This document shows positions 51,812 to 63,029 of a stretch of DNA of 64,000 bases, piece by piece (the stretch's first letter is position 1; every line of letters starts with the position of its first letter). The DNA is taken from assembly GCF_000018065.1 (NCBI RefSeq), contig NC_009840.1, forward strand, positions 682,001 through 746,000, read 5' to 3'. Origin of the DNA: Prochlorococcus marinus str. MIT 9215. Lineage in GTDB: Bacteria > Cyanobacteriota > Cyanobacteriia > PCC-6307 > Cyanobiaceae. Below the pieces are notes generated by a model. That model was not told the DNA's origin. It made no database searches and was given only the letters and a program-made list of their open reading frames with translations. The position numbers and the translations under genes were made by a program.

Positions 51812-52516
51812 ATGGCTGTTGTATCACTATCAGAAATGATGGAAGCTGGTGCTCATTTTGGGCATCAAACTAGACGTTGGAACCCCAAGATGTCTAAGTA
51901 TATATATTGCGCGAGAAATGGAGTTCATATTATTGATCTTGTGAAAACAGCATTATGTATGAACAATGCTTATAAATGGACGAGAAACGCAGCAAAAAGC
52001 GGTAAACGTTTTCTATTCGTCGGTACAAAAAAACAAGCATCAGATGTAGTAGCTCAGGAAGCTACACGCTGTGGAGCTGCATATGTAAATCAAAGATGGC
52101 TTGGAGGGATGTTGACTAATTGGACAACAATGAAAGCTAGGATTGAAAGACTAAAGGATCTAGAAAGAATGGAAAGTAGCGGTTCAATAGCAATGAGGCC
52201 TAAAAAAGAAGCTGCAGTATTAAGAAGAGAACTTGAAAGATTACAAAAATACTTAGGTGGACTTAAAGGTATGAGAAGATTACCAGACGTAGTTGTATTG
52301 GTTGATCAGAGAAGAGAATCTAATGCAGTATTAGAAGCCAGAAAATTAGATATCTCATTAGTATCAATGTTGGATACAAATTGCGATCCGGATTTGTGTG
52401 AAGTTCCAATACCCTGTAACGATGATGCAGTTAGATCAGTGCAACTTATTTTAGGAAGACTTGCAGATGCCATAAATGAGGGTAGAAAAGGCTCTAATGC
52501 CGAAAGAAAAAATTAA
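51812..52516 (+). CDS. rpsB: Ribosomal protein S2
   Basis: 234 residues. [23 protein letters not shown], the GTKKQA loop and [10 protein letters not shown] are diagnostic. 30S subunit protein. In the standard pair with tsf, with a 45-bp gap. Confidence 0.98.
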   Translation: MAVVSLSEMMEAGAHFGHQTRRWNPKMSKYIYCARNGVHIIDLVKTALCMNNAYKWTRNAAKSGKRFLFVGTKKQASDVVAQEATRCGAAYVNQRWLGGMLTNWTTMKARIERLKDLERMESSGSIAMRPKKEAAVLRRELERLQKYLGGLKGMRRLPDVVVLVDQRRESNAVLEARKLDISLVSMLDTNCDPDLCEVPIPCNDDAVRSVQLILGRLADAINEGRKGSNAERKN

Positions 52517-52560
52517 ATTTCAATTTAAAACTTACTATTCACTATTTTTTATTAATTCAA

Positions 52561-53217
52561 ATGGGAAACATTACAGCAAAACTTGTAAAAGATCTTAGAG
52601 ACAAGACTGGCGCAGGAATGATGGACTGCAAAAAAGCACTTAACGAAACCGAAGGAAATTTAGATAAAGCTTTGGAATGGTTAAGAAAGAAAGGTATAGC
52701 TAGTGCTGAAAAGAAATCTGGAAGAGTTGCTGCTGAAGGTTCAATTGGTAGTTATATACATACGGGATCAAGAGTGGGCGTTCTACTAGAGCTGAATTGT
52801 GAAACTGATTTTGTTGCTAGAGGTGATATTTTCCAATCTCTGTTAAAGGATGTTTCAATGCAAGTAGCAGCTTGCCCAAATGTTGAGTATGTCTCAATTG
52901 ATGAAATACCAGAAGATGTTGTGAAAAAGGAAAAGCAGATTGAAATGGGTAGAGATGATTTATCTGGTAAACCAGAACAAATTAAAGAAAAAATAGTTGA
53001 AGGGAGAATAGCAAAAAGACTTAATGAGCTTGTTTTGCTTTCACAACCCTATATTAAAGATAGTTCTCTAACAGTTGAGGAGCTTGTTAAACAAGCAGCT
53101 GCAAAAATTGGGGAAAATATTAAAGTAAGACGCTTTACACGATATACATTAGGTGAAGGTATCGAAAAAAATCAGATGGACTTTGCTGAAGAGGTTGCAT
53201 CAATGCAAACAAACTAG
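52561..53217 (+). CDS. tsf: Elongation factor Ts
   Basis: 218 residues. [22 protein letters not shown] at the N-terminus and [15 protein letters not shown] in the core are family signatures. Nucleotide exchange factor for EF-Tu. Short form with a single dimerisation subdomain, as in cyanobacteria. Confidence 0.98.
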   Translation: MGNITAKLVKDLRDKTGAGMMDCKKALNETEGNLDKALEWLRKKGIASAEKKSGRVAAEGSIGSYIHTGSRVGVLLELNCETDFVARGDIFQSLLKDVSMQVAACPNVEYVSIDEIPEDVVKKEKQIEMGRDDLSGKPEQIKEKIVEGRIAKRLNELVLLSQPYIKDSSLTVEELVKQAAAKIGENIKVRRFTRYTLGEGIEKNQMDFAEEVASMQTN

Positions 53218-53221
53218 TCAC

Positions 53222-54307
53222 TTGAATGATTTGAATAATTTCAATAATTACTTAGATAAAGAAAAGATTAATTCTCAATTAGAGAGAGCAGACATTCAAA
53301 AAAGAATATTAACTAGAAATATCTATAGGGAATACGAACTTTATCTGAATCTCGTAAGAGATCTACTTTTCATCTCTGTAGAAAAAGGCCTTAATCAAAT
53401 ATATAGTTATCCAACAATTAATGATAATTTCTTAAATGAAAATGAATTTTGTAGTCTTTTTGAAAAAAAAATAACTAAATTAATATTTATAAATTTGCCC
53501 TTTTTAACAGTAGAACAATTAAAGATAAATGAAATTGAAAAAAATATAAATAAAGAAATTAATCTTACTATTTTTGATAGTTCTACAAAAACAAAATATG
53601 ATCAAAAAGAAAAATTTAAATATGAAGATGGTTTTCAATTAAAAGAACCAGCTCAGTTCAATATTAGTAAAGACTTTTTAAATACTTCTGAATATTATCA
53701 AGCTCATTATTATGAGAAATTCGTATCACTTGATTTAGATAATAACGACCATAATAATTATTTACCAAAAAACAATATTTTTGAAAATTTAGGAGTTAAA
53801 AAACAATTTATTTCCTCCCTAATAGAGTTAATAGGTGAAGAAAAGGCGGAAAAACCAAGACATCCAGAAAAAGAAAATATCAATCAAATGGCTAATTCAC
53901 CAAAAAATCAGATTTTTAATAATTTTGATTTAATAGACAAGTCATTGGAAAATTTACTATTGAATCTTTCATATAATATTAACCAAGAATTATTCAAGGC
54001 AAATCTTATAAAAAAGATGATATCTAAAGAATCCTTTGATTACTTAGTGGGTAAAAATTTGATGATAAAACATCCATATCCTTTTGTTATTAATTTCGAA
54101 TTAAACTTAAATCGGTCATCATTAAACAGTAATAATTTCCCAAGCATTATTTTCTTCAATATATCTACTGTTGAGTTAGAGTTTAAAAATTTAAATCTTT
54201 CTATTCAAAGGAACAAAATAAATGAGCTAAAAAATCAATTTCAGCGTTTGATTAAAAAAGAGACATATTGGAGGCAAAAAGAAATAACTTTGAATAAAAT
54301 ACGTTGA
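53222..54307 (+). CDS. Uncharacterised protein between tsf and recG
   Basis: 361 residues from TTG at 53222, four bases after the tsf stop; the frame extends upstream into tsf, but that part ([11 protein letters not shown]) would just be a tsf shadow. Lys/Asn-rich, no membrane span, no motif I can name; a helical middle and a C-terminal region with beta-like ISTVELEFKNLNLSIQ. Close coupling with tsf and recG suggests a core, possibly clade-specific gene. Confidence 0.6.
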   Translation: MNDLNNFNNYLDKEKINSQLERADIQKRILTRNIYREYELYLNLVRDLLFISVEKGLNQIYSYPTINDNFLNENEFCSLFEKKITKLIFINLPFLTVEQLKINEIEKNINKEINLTIFDSSTKTKYDQKEKFKYEDGFQLKEPAQFNISKDFLNTSEYYQAHYYEKFVSLDLDNNDHNNYLPKNNIFENLGVKKQFISSLIELIGEEKAEKPRHPEKENINQMANSPKNQIFNNFDLIDKSLENLLLNLSYNINQELFKANLIKKMISKESFDYLVGKNLMIKHPYPFVINFELNLNRSSLNSNNFPSIIFFNISTVELEFKNLNLSIQRNKINELKNQFQRLIKKETYWRQKEITLNKIR

Positions 54308-54329
54308 AAAAATAACTCTTTTTTCAAAT

Positions 54330-56783
54330 GTGACTATTAGCGGCAATAATAAATTAATTAAAGATTGGATAAGACCTCTTCAAAAGTCTCTTACTATTGA
54401 AACTGAAAACAAATTTATTAATACTTTAGGAAGAGAAAAATACTTTAATGATTATTTGCATGAATCATTGCAAAAACTAGATAATCTAAATATCTCAGAA
54501 GAATACTTAAAAATATTCTATGAATTTTCTAAAAAATATAATGAATATAATAAATTAGATGAAAATCAAAGAAAAAGGTTAATTATAGATACAAGAAAAA
54601 ATCTTTATAAACTAGGTAAAACTCTAGAAATAGAAAATTCTAATAATATTTCTAATAATGTTTTTCTGAATAAAGCTGATGAAAGTTTATCTTATGAATC
54701 AGATGTTTCATTAATAAAAAATGTAGGAAAAGTTTATAAAAATAAGCTTAATGAATTAGGGATATTTCATATAAAAGATCTAATTAATTATTTCCCACGA
54801 ACATATCTAGACTATACGAATAGAGTTAAGATAATAAATTTAAAACCAGATAATTTATACACGTGCATCGCAAATATTAAAAGATTTTATATTCATAAGA
54901 GTAAAAAGAATAGTAATTTATCAATAATGAATTTTGTAGTTTCTGATGAAACGTCTTCAATAAAAGTTACAAAATTTTTTTTAGGAAGAAGATTTAGATC
55001 TTACTCCTTCTTCAGCTCTCAAAAATCTTTATATACTCCTGGTACGAAATTAGCAATTTCCGGTAAGGTTAAATTGACAGAGTATGGCAAAACTTTTGTA
55101 GATCCGCAGATTGAAATTCTTAAAGGTATCAATGATAATTTTAATTACTCAGGCAAAATATTACCCTTGTATTCATTAGGTGAAGCATTATCAAATATGA
55201 GTTTTATAAAACTTATGAAAAAGGTACTAATTTATGCAAAGCAATATCCAGAAATTTTAAATAAAAAACAACTTGATTCATTATCTTTATTATCAAAAGG
55301 AGAGTCGTTGATTAATATTCATTTTCCACTAACTCAACAGGCACTTCTTGAGTCAAAAAAACGTTTGGTTTTTGATGAGTTGTTCCTACTTCAAATAAAG
55401 TTCCTACTTAGAAAAAGAAAGACGAACAAAAATGTAATTTCCCAACAATTACCTCAAAAGAAATCTTTATTAAAAGAATTTTTAAATACTTTTCCGTTTG
55501 AATTAACAAAATCTCAAGAAAATGTTTTAAATGAAATTAAGAAAGATTTATCTAATGCTTTACCAATGTCTAGATTGCTTCAGGGAGATGTTGGAAGCGG
55601 TAAAACCATAATTGCAATAGCGTCTCTTTTACTTGTCATTGAAAAAAATCAGCAAGGTGCATTTTTGGTCCCAACTGAGGTATTAGCAGAACAACATTAT
55701 AAAAATTTACTAAAATATTTGGACCCCCTTTTAGTTTCTGTTGAACTACTTACTGGGAATACTCCTCAAAAAAAGAGAAAAGAAATATTCTCTAATTTGA
55801 ACAATGGATTAGTTGATATCCTCGTAGGCACTCATGCATTATTTGAGGATAAAGTCATCTTTAATGCATTAGGGATGGTCGTAATTGATGAACAACATAG
55901 GTTTGGAGTTAGTCAAAGAAATAGATTACTTAATAAAGGCGAAAATACTAACTTGTTATCAATGACAGCAACACCAATTCCAAGAACTCTTGCACTTTCT
56001 ATTTATGGTGATTTAGATGTTAGTCAAATTACAGAACTACCTCCAGGGAGAGTTCCCATAACAACAAAAATAATTTCAGAAGATGATTTAAGTAAATTGT
56101 TTAAGATTGTTGATGATGAGATCACTAAGGGTAGACAAGCTTATGTGATTTTGCCACTTATAGAAGATTCAGAAAAAATGAATTTAAGTTCTGCAAAGAA
56201 AATATTTAAATATTTATCCGAAGAGGTCTTTTTTAATAAAAAAGTTGGATTATTGCACGGAAAATTAAATTCGCAAGAAAAGAATGAAGTGATTAATTCT
56301 TTTATAGAGAATGAAATTAATATATTGGTTTCAACCACTGTAATAGAGGTTGGCATTGATGTGCCTAACGCCACAATTATGATTATTTATAATTCGGACA
56401 GATTTGGATTGTCCCAGCTACATCAATTAAGGGGGAGAGTTGGTAGAGGATCAACAAAATCTTTTTGTTATCTGGTAACCTCCGATAAAAATGGACTAGA
56501 AAATAAAAGACTTTGCGTTTTGCAAAAATCTAATGATGGCTTTTATATTGCTGAAAAAGACTTGGAGCTTAGAGGACCAGGCCAGATTTTAGGATATAGA
56601 CAATCCGGATTGCCTGATTTTGTACTGGATAATTTACCTAACAATAAATTTCTTATTGATAAGGCTCGTGAAGAGGCTATTAAGGTTGTTAGTGATGATC
56701 CTGATTTAAAAGAAAATATTGTTTTAAGGAATATACTTATTGATAATTCTGATAATAAATTCATTCATGATTTCTTGAATTGA
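54330..56783 (+). CDS. recG: ATP-dependent DNA helicase RecG
   Basis: 817 residues from GTG. An N-terminal wedge/OB region is followed by helicase motifs: Walker A GDVGSGKT, DEQHRFG (II), TATPIPRTLAL (III) and a Q-x-RGRVGRG (VI). Remodels stalled replication forks and Holliday junctions. The N-terminal extension is longer than in E. coli RecG (693 residues), as in other cyanobacteria. Confidence 0.95.
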   Translation: MTISGNNKLIKDWIRPLQKSLTIETENKFINTLGREKYFNDYLHESLQKLDNLNISEEYLKIFYEFSKKYNEYNKLDENQRKRLIIDTRKNLYKLGKTLEIENSNNISNNVFLNKADESLSYESDVSLIKNVGKVYKNKLNELGIFHIKDLINYFPRTYLDYTNRVKIINLKPDNLYTCIANIKRFYIHKSKKNSNLSIMNFVVSDETSSIKVTKFFLGRRFRSYSFFSSQKSLYTPGTKLAISGKVKLTEYGKTFVDPQIEILKGINDNFNYSGKILPLYSLGEALSNMSFIKLMKKVLIYAKQYPEILNKKQLDSLSLLSKGESLINIHFPLTQQALLESKKRLVFDELFLLQIKFLLRKRKTNKNVISQQLPQKKSLLKEFLNTFPFELTKSQENVLNEIKKDLSNALPMSRLLQGDVGSGKTIIAIASLLLVIEKNQQGAFLVPTEVLAEQHYKNLLKYLDPLLVSVELLTGNTPQKKRKEIFSNLNNGLVDILVGTHALFEDKVIFNALGMVVIDEQHRFGVSQRNRLLNKGENTNLLSMTATPIPRTLALSIYGDLDVSQITELPPGRVPITTKIISEDDLSKLFKIVDDEITKGRQAYVILPLIEDSEKMNLSSAKKIFKYLSEEVFFNKKVGLLHGKLNSQEKNEVINSFIENEINILVSTTVIEVGIDVPNATIMIIYNSDRFGLSQLHQLRGRVGRGSTKSFCYLVTSDKNGLENKRLCVLQKSNDGFYIAEKDLELRGPGQILGYRQSGLPDFVLDNLPNNKFLIDKAREEAIKVVSDDPDLKENIVLRNILIDNSDNKFIHDFLN

Positions 56784-56840
56784 AAATGATCATTGTAATT
56801 TTTGAGATATATGCCACTATAAATCAATTGCAAATTTCAA

Positions 56841-57524
56841 TTGAAAATTTGGAATAAAATACCAATTAAAGATAATGGAGATAAATTAATTGCTATACCT
56901 AGCTGCTTAAAGTTTTTAGATCCCCACCCTTACTCTAAATTAGGAGCACCTTACAAAGATAAAACTTCTATTTGGAAATTAAGAGAGGAGGTCGTAAATA
57001 GATTAGTAAAAGTAAATGATTATTTGATATCAAAAAGCAGTTTTAACCTTTTAATTTATGACAGTTGGCGACCTTTAGAAGTTCAGGAATTTATGTTTAA
57101 AAGAGCATTTTTATTAGAGTGTGAAAAATGCGATATTGATGCTTCTTTTGAAAATATAAAATCTTATCCATCTGTCTTAAAAAAAGTTGAAAAATTTTGG
57201 GCATATCCCTCTTATGATTCTAGGTGTCCTCCACCTCATTCAACTGGTGGTGCATTGGATGTTTGTTTAGCAGATAAAGACGGAAATCTTTTTAAAATGG
57301 GAAGCACGGTTGATCAAATGGATGAGACTTCAAATCCAGATTTTTATGCAAACATGAAGAATGAAGAAGCAATAATTTGGAATAGTAGAAGGAATTTATT
57401 AAAGGAAACTATGACTAAATTTGGTTTTGCTCAACATCCAAATGAATGGTGGCATTTTAGTTATGGTGATCAATTATGGGCTTGGAAAAATAAAAAAGCA
57501 AATGCCATTTATGGAAAAATTTAA
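56841..57524 (+). CDS. VanX-type D-Ala-D-Ala dipeptidase
   Basis: 227 residues from TTG. Zinc motif HSTGGALDV (SxHxxGxAxD class) and the EWWHFSYGD end, with catalytic Arg in DSWRPLEVQ. M15 family member D. Cleaves D-alanyl dipeptides; in cyanobacteria this is more likely peptidoglycan recycling than antibiotic resistance. Convergent with sir (6 bp between). Confidence 0.85.
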   Translation: MKIWNKIPIKDNGDKLIAIPSCLKFLDPHPYSKLGAPYKDKTSIWKLREEVVNRLVKVNDYLISKSSFNLLIYDSWRPLEVQEFMFKRAFLLECEKCDIDASFENIKSYPSVLKKVEKFWAYPSYDSRCPPPHSTGGALDVCLADKDGNLFKMGSTVDQMDETSNPDFYANMKNEEAIIWNSRRNLLKETMTKFGFAQHPNEWWHFSYGDQLWAWKNKKANAIYGKI

Positions 57525-57530
57525 ATTCTA

Positions 57531-59318
57531 TTAAATCTCATTTAGTAAGTTTAAAATATAACTTTCATCTTGATCTTTAATAAAATCTCCAAAATCTGAT
57601 TCTGAATGGAATTCTTTCCAATTAATTAATAAAGGTTTAAGAGTTTTTTCTAAATCGTCAAGCTCCATTCTCTGCAAGTATGGCTTAGCTAATCTTTGAA
57701 GGTTTTTGCTCCCTCCCAGCCATAATTGGTATTTGTTTTGTCCACTTCCTACTAGTGCTAATTCAGCCATGTAGGGTCTTGTACATCCGTTGGGACAGCC
57801 TGTCATTCTTAATAAAATTGATTTTTTTATATTTAAACTTTTTAATAAATCATCAATTCTTGTAATAACACTTGGTAAGATTCTCTCAGCTTCTGTCATA
57901 GCTAGTCCACAAAGTGGAAGTGCAGGACAGGCTAGAGCATGTCTTTGAATTTCATTAATTTCATTTAAATTTCCGTATCCAATTTTTGATAATGCCTTTT
58001 CAATATTAGATTTATGCTTATTAGAAATATTACAAAGTAAGATATCTTGGTTTGGAGTAAGTCTTAAATCAAGATTATATTTTTTAACGATGTCTCTTAT
58101 TAGGGATTTCTTTTCACCATACAGTCTTCCTGATAGCAAAGGCAATCCAACAAAATGATAGTCCCCATTTTGTTTATGCCAACCTAAATAATCTATTAAT
58201 TTATTATTTGGTTCTTTTCTAAGAGACTTAATTTCTTTCTTGAAATACTTTTCTAAAAGTATTTTTTTAAACCATTTTATACCTTTCCTGTGCAAAAGGT
58301 ACTTCATTCTTGAGTTTTTCCTTGATTTCCGATCACCATAATCCCTTTGAATAGCGACAATACTTTGTATTAATTCATATGTATCATCCTTTTCTACATA
58401 GCCAAGTGGATCTGCAATCCTTGCAAATGTCTCTTCATTATTGTGAGTTCGTCCCATCCCTCCTCCAATGTAAAAATTGCATCCCTCGAATTCTCCTTCT
58501 TTTGATGTGAATGCAACTATACCAATATCATTAGTAAGTAGGTCAACGGAATTATCACCTGGCACGGTAACAGCACATTTAAATTTTCTTGGGAGGTAAG
58601 TTGATCCATATAGAGGTTCTTTTTTTATACCACTAAAAACATGTTCATTAAATTGTAATTTTCTATTTTCTTGTATTTCTTTATCTGGTTTAATTTTGTA
58701 TTCCAAATCTCCATCAGCCCAAAGCTCTAAAAAAGTTCCTTGACCAGCTACTGGGGTTAATAAATCAGCAACTTTGATGGCTAGAGATCTGGCTGTTTTA
58801 TATTCTGGTTCTTCGAATGGCGCGGCTGGAGCCATAACATTCCTGTTTATATCACCACAAGCTGCCAACGTCGAACCCATTGCAGAAACTATTGTTTGAA
58901 TAACTTCTTTCAAGTTATCTTTTCTTATTCCATGCATTTGAAAAGCCTGTCTAGTTGTGGCCCTGAGAGTTCCATTGCCTAGCTTGTCGGATAATTCATC
59001 TAAAGATAAGAAAAGTTTTCCAGGTATTTCTCCTCCAGGACTTCTTAATCTGAGCATCATCTGCCAATCTTTACCTGTCCCAGATTTTCTATTCTCCCTA
59101 TTATCTTGTTGATAACTTCCATGGAACTTTAATAACTGAACAGCATCATTGGTAAAATGATCACTTTCATTTTTTAATTCACTGGCAAGTGGTTCTTTTA
59201 GAAATTCGCTACTTTCCTTGAATTTTTCGAATTTTGAAACCTCAAGTCCGTTAGCTAAACAAACAGTCTCTTGTTTAGGAATCTCTTTTTTCTTTTTTAC
59301 TTTCTCAACCTTGATCAA
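57531..59318 (-). CDS. sir: Ferredoxin-dependent sulfite reductase
   Basis: 595 residues. The 4Fe-4S/siroheme cysteines are Cys464 and Cys470 (ACPALPLCGL) and Cys508 and Cys512 (TGCPNGC). RSPGGEIPGK near the N-terminus and NVMAPAAP are as in Sir. Six-electron reduction of sulfite to sulfide. The RATTRQAFQMHGI block and length favour sulfite over nitrite reductase (most high-light strains lack NirA). TTG start, shared divergent promoter region with glyS. Confidence 0.92.
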   Translation of the reverse strand: MIKVEKVKKKKEIPKQETVCLANGLEVSKFEKFKESSEFLKEPLASELKNESDHFTNDAVQLLKFHGSYQQDNRENRKSGTGKDWQMMLRLRSPGGEIPGKLFLSLDELSDKLGNGTLRATTRQAFQMHGIRKDNLKEVIQTIVSAMGSTLAACGDINRNVMAPAAPFEEPEYKTARSLAIKVADLLTPVAGQGTFLELWADGDLEYKIKPDKEIQENRKLQFNEHVFSGIKKEPLYGSTYLPRKFKCAVTVPGDNSVDLLTNDIGIVAFTSKEGEFEGCNFYIGGGMGRTHNNEETFARIADPLGYVEKDDTYELIQSIVAIQRDYGDRKSRKNSRMKYLLHRKGIKWFKKILLEKYFKKEIKSLRKEPNNKLIDYLGWHKQNGDYHFVGLPLLSGRLYGEKKSLIRDIVKKYNLDLRLTPNQDILLCNISNKHKSNIEKALSKIGYGNLNEINEIQRHALACPALPLCGLAMTEAERILPSVITRIDDLLKSLNIKKSILLRMTGCPNGCTRPYMAELALVGSGQNKYQLWLGGSKNLQRLAKPYLQRMELDDLEKTLKPLLINWKEFHSESDFGDFIKDQDESYILNLLNEI

Positions 59319-59405
59319 CGGACCAAAACATATCTCTTTTTATACATTAGCGAAAAGCTTATTTAACCGGTAGTAAATTATAGTTGTAATAGCCATAATT
59401 TTTTC

Positions 59406-61565
59406 TTGTCTAAATATTTACTTGAGATAGGAACCGAAGAGTTGCCAGCAAACTTTTCTCACTATGTTCTTAATCAATTTAAATCTCAAATAGAATTTGA
59501 GTTTGATAAGAAACTTATCAAATTCGATAAGATATCCTGTACATCTACTCCTAGAAGAATTGTATTGCTTTTAGAAGGATTAGTTGATAGTGGCGATGAT
59601 GAGATAATAATTAGAAAAGGTCCAAAAGCTTCTTCAGCATATATAAATGGAACTCCTACAAAAGCAGCTGTAGGGTTTGCTAATAGTTTAGGTATAGATG
59701 TAGATGACTTAGAAATAGAAAATACAGAAAAAGGAGAGTTCGTTTTTGGAAAAAAAGTTCGCAAGGGGGAATCTACAAGGATTTCGTTATCTCTAATAAT
59801 TCCAAAAGTAATAAAAAGTTTGCAAGGCCCAAGATTCATGAAATGGGGTAATGGTAACTTCAAATTTTCTAGGCCTATAAGATGGCTCGTATCTATCTAC
59901 AATGATGAGATTCTTGATTTCAATTTAGATGAATGTGACCCCAAAATCGTAGTAGGAAATTTATCAAAAAGTCATAGACTTATTGATAGAGTAATTGAAA
60001 TTAATAGTCCTGATAATTATTTTGAAATATTGGCTGAAAATGGAGTATTGGTACAACGGGAAGAAAGAAAAGAAAAAATTTTGAATTTTATAAATCAATC
60101 TTCTGAGTCATTAAATTTAAAACCTGATCTTTCAGACGAATTACTTAATGAACTAACTGATTTAGTTGAATTCCCAAATGTAATTACAGGGAAATTTGAA
60201 GAGGAATTTCTTGATTTACCTGTTGAGGTTCTCTCAATGGTAATGAAAAGTCATCAAAGGTATGTACCGCTTTTAAAAAAGAGTGATAGCTTTTCTAAAT
60301 TAGATTTAAGTTCTGAACAAATAATTAGCACAAATTTTTTATTGATTTCTAATGGTCTTCAAGAGTCTAATAATATTATTGTGAAGGGTAATGAGAAAGT
60401 CTTAAAAGCTAGATTTTCTGATGCGAAATTTTTTGTAGAGAGTGATAAAAAGGTTTCTTCAAGTGAAAGAAATGAAAAACTGAAATCTATTTCTTATTTG
60501 AAAGAAATGGGTAATGTTTTTCAGAGAGTAAAAAGAATTGAGGCTATCTCACAAAAGATACTTAATTATTTAAATGATCAATCTTTAGATAGTAAAAAAA
60601 TCATAGAGGCCGCCAAGTACTGTAAAAATGATTTGTGTAGTGAAATTGTTTATGAATTTCCTGAATTGCAAGGAATAATGGGTGGCAAATATTTGCGAAA
60701 TGAAGGCTTTGATAAAGATATTTGTATAGCAGTTGCTGAGCATTATTTGCCTTGCTTTTATAAAGATGATTTGCCTTCTACAAAATATGGAGCTATCATT
60801 TCCATTTCTGACAAAATTGAAACTTTAATAAGTATATTTATTTCAGGTAAAAGACCAAGTGGATCATCTGATCCTTATGCATTAAGAAGAAATCTAAATG
60901 GGGTTATTCTAATAATTTGGCAATTTGAACTTGATCTGGCGATTGAAAATATGTTTTGTGAACTTTTTCAATATTGGGAAATTTCACTGCCAAATTTGAA
61001 ATTCGAGAAAGAAAAAGTTTTGATTGATTTAATTGAATTTACTAATCAAAGAATTGTTAGCCATCTTGAGGAATTATCCATCGATAAAGATCTCATAAAA
61101 GCGGTTTGTTTGATTGATTCTGCATCTAGAAAAAAAATAATGAATATCTTGGATTTAAAAAATAGAATTAAAACAATTAATAAATTAAAAGAAAAAACAA
61201 ATTTCTCTGAAATTCAAAAAGTCATCTCTAGGGTTTGTAAACTTGCTGAAAAAGGGAGTCTTAAAACAAATATTTTTTTACACAAAGATCATATAAATCC
61301 GAAACTATTTGAAAAAGATTGTGAAATTAAAGTATTTGAATTTATCAAACAATTAGAAACAATTATTTCATTACCTAATTGGGATTACTTCAGACTTTTT
61401 AAATTATTTGAAACTAATGCTAATTCACTTAATGAATTATTTGATAATGATAAGGGAGTTTTAATAATGGCAGAAGATTCAGAAATTAGAAATAATCGAC
61501 TTAATTTATTAGGTTTGGTAAGGAATTACTCTTTAAAGATTGCAGATTTTACAAAAATAAATTAA
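59406..61565 (+). CDS. glyS: Glycyl-tRNA synthetase beta subunit
   Basis: 719 residues from TTG (MSKYLLEIGTEELPA). The EIGTEELPA opening and KSHQRYVPL are typical. Works with GlyQ (not in the window) in the alpha2beta2 enzyme. Ends 20 bp before the convergent chlP stop. Confidence 0.97.
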   Translation: MSKYLLEIGTEELPANFSHYVLNQFKSQIEFEFDKKLIKFDKISCTSTPRRIVLLLEGLVDSGDDEIIIRKGPKASSAYINGTPTKAAVGFANSLGIDVDDLEIENTEKGEFVFGKKVRKGESTRISLSLIIPKVIKSLQGPRFMKWGNGNFKFSRPIRWLVSIYNDEILDFNLDECDPKIVVGNLSKSHRLIDRVIEINSPDNYFEILAENGVLVQREERKEKILNFINQSSESLNLKPDLSDELLNELTDLVEFPNVITGKFEEEFLDLPVEVLSMVMKSHQRYVPLLKKSDSFSKLDLSSEQIISTNFLLISNGLQESNNIIVKGNEKVLKARFSDAKFFVESDKKVSSSERNEKLKSISYLKEMGNVFQRVKRIEAISQKILNYLNDQSLDSKKIIEAAKYCKNDLCSEIVYEFPELQGIMGGKYLRNEGFDKDICIAVAEHYLPCFYKDDLPSTKYGAIISISDKIETLISIFISGKRPSGSSDPYALRRNLNGVILIIWQFELDLAIENMFCELFQYWEISLPNLKFEKEKVLIDLIEFTNQRIVSHLEELSIDKDLIKAVCLIDSASRKKIMNILDLKNRIKTINKLKEKTNFSEIQKVISRVCKLAEKGSLKTNIFLHKDHINPKLFEKDCEIKVFEFIKQLETIISLPNWDYFRLFKLFETNANSLNELFDNDKGVLIMAEDSEIRNNRLNLLGLVRNYSLKIADFTKIN

Positions 61566-61585
61566 TAATTTTCATTCAAATGATA

Positions 61586-62920
61586 TTAAGTTTTATTTTT
61601 TTTTATTCCACCTTTGATTGAACTAACAGCCAACATTTTATCAACTTCCTTATCATCTCTTACTGCACTTGGTACTGGTTTATATGTTTTTGGTGCTAAT
61701 GCTTTGCCTCTCAAAACAGACCCAAGTGTTAAGAAGGTCAGTTTTAATTGTTGAAGTGGTTTCATTGCCACCACCGTTTTATAGAGATAACTATCAAATG
61801 TGAGTCTCTGAACATCCATATCACCACACATTTCAACAAAAGCTTCCCTAGCTCCATCACTTGTGTAAAAAATTCGTTGCAGAATATCTAAAACTGTATA
61901 GGTTGTTCCATATTTCTTATCCCACTTTTTTAAATATATTTTTAAATCTTTTTCTGTAGGAATTATTTTCCCATTTTGACTAGATTCGACAATTTGTTCG
62001 GCACACATTCTTCCACTTTTGGCTGCAAAATATATCCCTTCTCCCGAGCTTTTAGTTACGTAACCAGCTGCATCTCCAACCAAAGCCATTCTCCCTACCA
62101 CTCTTCTTGGTCTTGGATGTTCAGGAATAGGATGAGCTTCAACTTTTATGACTTCACCATTAACCAACCTTTTTTTTGCTCTTTCTCTTACACCAATTTG
62201 AAGGCTTTTTATTAAACCCCCATTCTGTTTCATTGTTCCGGTTCCAGCTGCAACGTGGTCGTATTTTGGAAATACCCAGCCATAAAAATCAGGGGATACA
62301 TCTGTTCCAACATACATTTCCGCTCTGTCTTCGTAATATTTCATCTCTTCTTTAGGAAGTTTTATCCTTTCCTGAATTGCTACTGCATAATTGTAATCGC
62401 CAGCATCCATAGCTTTGGCAACTCTACTTGTTGCGCCATCTGCACCAACAATTAAATCTACCTCTAGCTGCTTTCCTTTCACTTCAGATTCATCATTAAG
62501 GGTCTCAGTGTAATGAAGTGTGTATGGACCTTGTTTGTTCGTACCGGTCTCTATTTTTGATACCAATCCATTGACTAATGTAGCTCCAAGATCTGCAGCA
62601 CGATTTCTCATGAATGAATCCATAACTTCGCGTCTCAACATACCTATATACTCTTTTTTGCTTCCGGGATAAATGTCATCCAAAATAATATCTACTTCTC
62701 TATTTGAGGGGGAAATCATTTTCATATTCCTAACTTTTCTATCAATAATTGATTCAGGTAAATCAAATTCTTCTACCATGCAAAGTGGAATAGCTCCTCC
62801 GCAAGGTTTTGCATTATCTAATTTTCTCTCAAAAAGCCAAGTTTTTATTCCAGACTTTGCAAGTATTTCAGCAGCACATGAACCACTTGGACCTCCACCG
62901 ATAACAGCAACTCTCAACAT
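61586..62920 (-). CDS. chlP: Geranylgeranyl reductase ChlP
   Basis: 444 residues. FAD motif VIGGGPSGSCAAE (6-18), ERK-DNAKPCGGAIPLCM, and VGDAAGYVTKSSGEG. Reduces geranylgeranyl to phytyl groups for chlorophyll and tocopherol; in Prochlorococcus this concerns divinyl chlorophylls. Thylakoid associated. Confidence 0.97.
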   Translation of the reverse strand: MLRVAVIGGGPSGSCAAEILAKSGIKTWLFERKLDNAKPCGGAIPLCMVEEFDLPESIIDRKVRNMKMISPSNREVDIILDDIYPGSKKEYIGMLRREVMDSFMRNRAADLGATLVNGLVSKIETGTNKQGPYTLHYTETLNDESEVKGKQLEVDLIVGADGATSRVAKAMDAGDYNYAVAIQERIKLPKEEMKYYEDRAEMYVGTDVSPDFYGWVFPKYDHVAAGTGTMKQNGGLIKSLQIGVRERAKKRLVNGEVIKVEAHPIPEHPRPRRVVGRMALVGDAAGYVTKSSGEGIYFAAKSGRMCAEQIVESSQNGKIIPTEKDLKIYLKKWDKKYGTTYTVLDILQRIFYTSDGAREAFVEMCGDMDVQRLTFDSYLYKTVVAMKPLQQLKLTFLTLGSVLRGKALAPKTYKPVPSAVRDDKEVDKMLAVSSIKGGIKKNKT

Positions 62921-63029
62921 ATTAAAAAAATTGTAACCTATTAAAAAACTACATCAATTTCTTTATAAAAGTGCATTTCGTAAATTAATAGTTAATATCG
63001 AAATATGTTTTTAAAATTAATTTTTAATA

